DNA of 64,000 nt, from NCBI GenBank assembly GCA_037074765.1, contig JBAMDO010000235.1, positions 26,757-90,756 of the forward strand, read 5' to 3'. This stretch comes from Mansonella perstans (taxonomy: Eukaryota; Nematoda; Chromadorea; Rhabditida; Onchocercidae). The position numbers were made by a program, and so were the translations under genes. Positions 61,505 through 64,000 of this stretch are shown one piece after another (position 1 is the first letter of the stretch; each line of letters starts with the position of its first letter). The notes below the pieces were generated by a model. That model ran no database searches, was not told where the DNA came from, and saw nothing but the letters and a program-made list of their open reading frames with translations.

Positions 61505-62065
61505 TTTCACATGTAAAAAACACGTGCTCTAGTATTACAAATAAATGTGAAACTGTACGAAAGAACCAGGTTGCTTCAAATTTCGTCAGTTTTCATAGAA
61601 ACCATCTTCATGACGCGCAACAATTACGAAAATTAGCTAGCTCGAATCCTTGCGAACGCATTCTACCTTGTTTAGAAACTTTGCTTCCACATCGAAAAAT
61701 CCGACATCCCGAAGTATTCATTCGACTGCATGTATCCAAAACTTCTTCCTAATCAGTGGAAATGTAACAGATCACATCTAATTTTTTAATAGCGTTAAAA
61801 GTAACAGATATCGCCCTTCTCAACCTAAATAGTCTTCCTACAATTAATTCGGGAATGCAGTTCTTCATTACTTCGCTACGCATCAAAATTTTTTAACAAA
61901 ATTTGTGAATCCGCTCGCAGTTTCTCGTCTACCTCTCAACACTTATAATTGCAAAAATATGTTATTTGCAACTTTTTTATTCAGGTTTTGTGTCATTCCG
62001 AAACTTGCTCTGATCTCCACTTTAATCCTTCTTATTCTTTAGTTTCTGTAACTATTGCAATATAG
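61505..62065 (+). CDS. Possible last two exons of an unrecognised gene
   Basis: An acceptor TTTTGCCAG is followed by a 227-base open exon (61505-61731) encoding CSSITNKCETVRKNQVASNF and later SNPCERILPCLETLLPHRK. It joins in phase 0 through a GTATCC donor to a TTATTCAG acceptor and exon 61985-62065 (VLCHSETCSDLHFNPSYS, then a stop). Composition is protein-like and cysteine-containing. No upstream exon or family was found, so this may be a relic. Confidence 0.28.
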
Positions 62066-62075
62066 TATCAATATT

Positions 62076-62076
<1 letters not shown>

Positions 62077-62107
<31 letters not shown>
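62077..62107. repeat. TA/TAGA microsatellite
   Basis: A run of TA dinucleotides passes into tandem GATA tetranucleotides. Confidence 0.9.
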
Positions 62108-62423
62108 TTACACTGTGGCACTGCAATATTTGTGCTACACTGTAATATAATTAATACCATTACAATAACTTATACCTTTACGTGTGACGAAAAGTCTGAG
62201 AAGGCTTGTTCCAATGATTTCTACTATGATCGAAATCTTAACGTTTCCATTTCCTCACATTATTTTAAAAGAATCTGTTGTATAAACAATATTTTTTATT
62301 AAAAAAAACAGAAAATTTTCTTTTGATAAATTTATAACAAACTGAACAAATTATATCTTCAACAATGAAAACTCTCGCAAAAATAGCTTTCTATCCAATC
62401 AGAAATGGGTCAAATAGTTTGTG

Positions 62424-62948
62424 TTAGGAGTTCATCCATACAAAAGACCAGTCAGTGACAATGGCACTATCTCACCGTTGGGTTGTGGATCAGCTCCATG
62501 GCGAAATCCTATAAGTTTGTGATTAATCACTTTTAAAAGACAAAAGCTACTCAACTTCACGCCATTATCATTTTAAATTAGCAAAGTTTGATATAAAAAT
62601 CCAAATGTTTTTTTAAATAAAAACTTGTTCCAATTTCGTTTGTACGTATCACTAGGTTATCCTATACTGATATTATCCACGCAAATTTCATTTTCTAAAT
62701 TGCTTAAATAAAATTTCTCAAAAATCAAAATTTCAAAAAATTTACCTAGATATACAATGAAAGGAACACTTCCCCACTGCACAAATATCCGAAAAATGTT
62801 GGCTGTTTGTCGTACCAAATTCTGTTAGAATAGAGTTCATTGTGAAATTCAAAACAATCAAAATCATCCATAAATGGTAGAAAATGAGCAGAAAAGGAAT
62901 GAACAGAACACTTTGAATCATTTTTAGGAGGATAAAAGCTGCCGACAT
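62424..62948 (-). CDS. Possible small membrane protein, two exons
   Basis: On the minus strand an ATG at 62948 opens MSAAFILLKMIQSVLFIPFL followed by LLIFYHLWMILIVLNF, two hydrophobic stretches, then QHFSDICAVGKCSFHCIS up to a GTAAAT donor near 62751. A second open piece reads SFCLLKVINHKLIGFRHGAD, PQPNGEIVPLSLTGLLYG and then a stop at about 62424. It joins in phase if the weak acceptor GTTGAGTAG is used. No family is recognised, and the splice is uncertain. Confidence 0.3.
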
Positions 62949-63683
62949 GAGCTAGATCTGTTGTTTGCGAAAAGTAAATGAATTAAGTTCACTTTATAGG
63001 TTGATGTCGAATCAAAAAGCAACAGCATAATCATATGCTAAAATTAATTGCAGTCACATTACATTTTTCCAGTGATGGCCCCTTTCTGCTCTTTATTTCC
63101 AGCAATCTTTTCCATTAAAAAGAAGTATAGGCGAAATTTGTTATATTCTGAAATAATAACACGTTATATTGGAACCATAAAATGAGACTTTACTAGTATA
63201 TCTTTTTCATTTTCCATCTTTAGTCAATATTCCATTAAAATAATGAACCACTGGAAAATAAAGCTCGGCTTATCTTTGAATATTATCGATTATTTGTGTT
63301 TCTATCTATTCTCGGAAAATCATGAATTATAAATTAATTGAAATTTTTAATCAGCGAAAATTGAAACAGGAATTTGTCATGTATTTCTGATATTTCTTTG
63401 TCATACATTACTTTAAAAAATTTATTTCCATTACAAAATGTTGCCAAGAGATGATTTAAAAAGACCGATTAAAGTGTTATTTTGATTCAAGGGCGATTCA
63501 TCATTTTTTGTATGAATACTCATAGAGCATGAAGTTTAATGAACTGAAATAAATAAACTAAATTATGACTATATAGCCTCTTGAACTTCTATTAATGGCA
63601 TCCTAGACTGGTAGATATATTTTCCAATTCTTTTTCAAGTTCTGGATAATTTTTAAAAGATTTAAGTTATGCATAGATTTTCA
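62949..63683. other. Gene-free stretch
   Basis: AT-rich with no supported exon on either strand. Confidence 0.5.
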
Positions 63684-63829
63684 GAAATTATTTTCGTTTA
63701 TTGGACTTTCCGAGAATTGATCAATATGTAGCTTGGTTGAACTCAAAAAGATACCACTGGCGTGGTGAGCATATGCGAGTTCCATCATTGCGACCTCACT
63801 TTTTGCTACAATTATTGTTGGTGAACTAA
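63684..63829 (+). CDS. Possible exon of a gene near the right edge
   Basis: After TTTTCAG a frame reads NYFRLLDFPRIDQYVAWLNS and KRYHWRGEHMRVPSLRPHF before a TAA at 63827-63829. The composition is distinctly protein-like. It may be the final exon of a gene or spliced onward outside the window. I cannot name it. Confidence 0.3.
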
Positions 63830-64000
63830 ACATTATTCAAATGGGTTCACGATCCTTGTTGTTGTCCATACATCATTCAGCAATATTTATGAAAAATATT
63901 TCCACAATCATTTTTCAGGTGAAAACAATTTTTTCAGTTCTTAGGCTTAGTTTTTTTTAGGCTTTTTTCACTTATTTTAAAATTTATTCGTTGAATTATA

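Overview
The window is nuclear DNA of a nematode, most likely a filarial (Onchocercidae-like) species. The base composition is strongly AT-rich. Genes are split into many exons of about 50-240 bp by GT-AG introns with the TTTTCAG-type acceptors typical of nematodes, and several start codons follow an acceptor-like AG closely, as expected where a spliced leader is added. The closest recognisable relatives of the proteins are animal and nematode families (UNC-69/SCOC, UNC-50, OST4, BUD23, DDX60, ABCE1). The genus is an inference from intron sizes and composition, not something read directly.

Layout, left to right. A linker histone H1 gene (587-1883, +) is followed by a nested palindromic element and a gene-poor stretch. 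UNC-69/SCOC lies on the minus strand (4503-5277). A block of tandem repeats precedes the 36-residue OST4 gene (7061-7171, +) and UNC-50 (7992-10207, +). After about 3.9 kb with a 28-bp tandem array comes BUD23 (14113-16784, -). It is divergent from a 33-exon DDX60-type Ski2-like helicase (17549-30472, +), which is followed in the same direction by ABCE1/RLI (31479-36872, +). A GNAT-fold acetyltransferase-like gene lies on the minus strand (38999-41744), then a secreted cysteine-rich protein (44269-46135, +), a probable unrecognised minus-strand gene (46982-48499), a BED zinc-finger gene (51363-54946, +), tRNA-Val(TAC) (57512-57584, -), a decayed insulin-degrading-enzyme copy (about 58254-58945) and a minisatellite of about 950 bp with a two-tier unit (59205-60155). 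The last 4 kb hold only small exon-like pieces that I could not identify.

How the genes work together. BUD23 (18S rRNA methylation) and ABCE1 (ribosome splitting and recycling) both serve the ribosome, and the DDX60-type helicase lies between them. OST4 and UNC-50 both act in the secretory pathway, and UNC-69 acts in vesicle transport. I see no bacterial mobile element, CRISPR array or intact transposon. The most unusual items are the DDX60-type helicase with a clear GC-AG intron and a duplicated splice acceptor, an orphan exon inside the acetyltransferase gene, the unlisted minus-strand gene, and the decayed peptidase next to the minisatellite. Exon models were assembled by hand from reading frame, splice phase and remembered family resemblance. 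No alignment was run.
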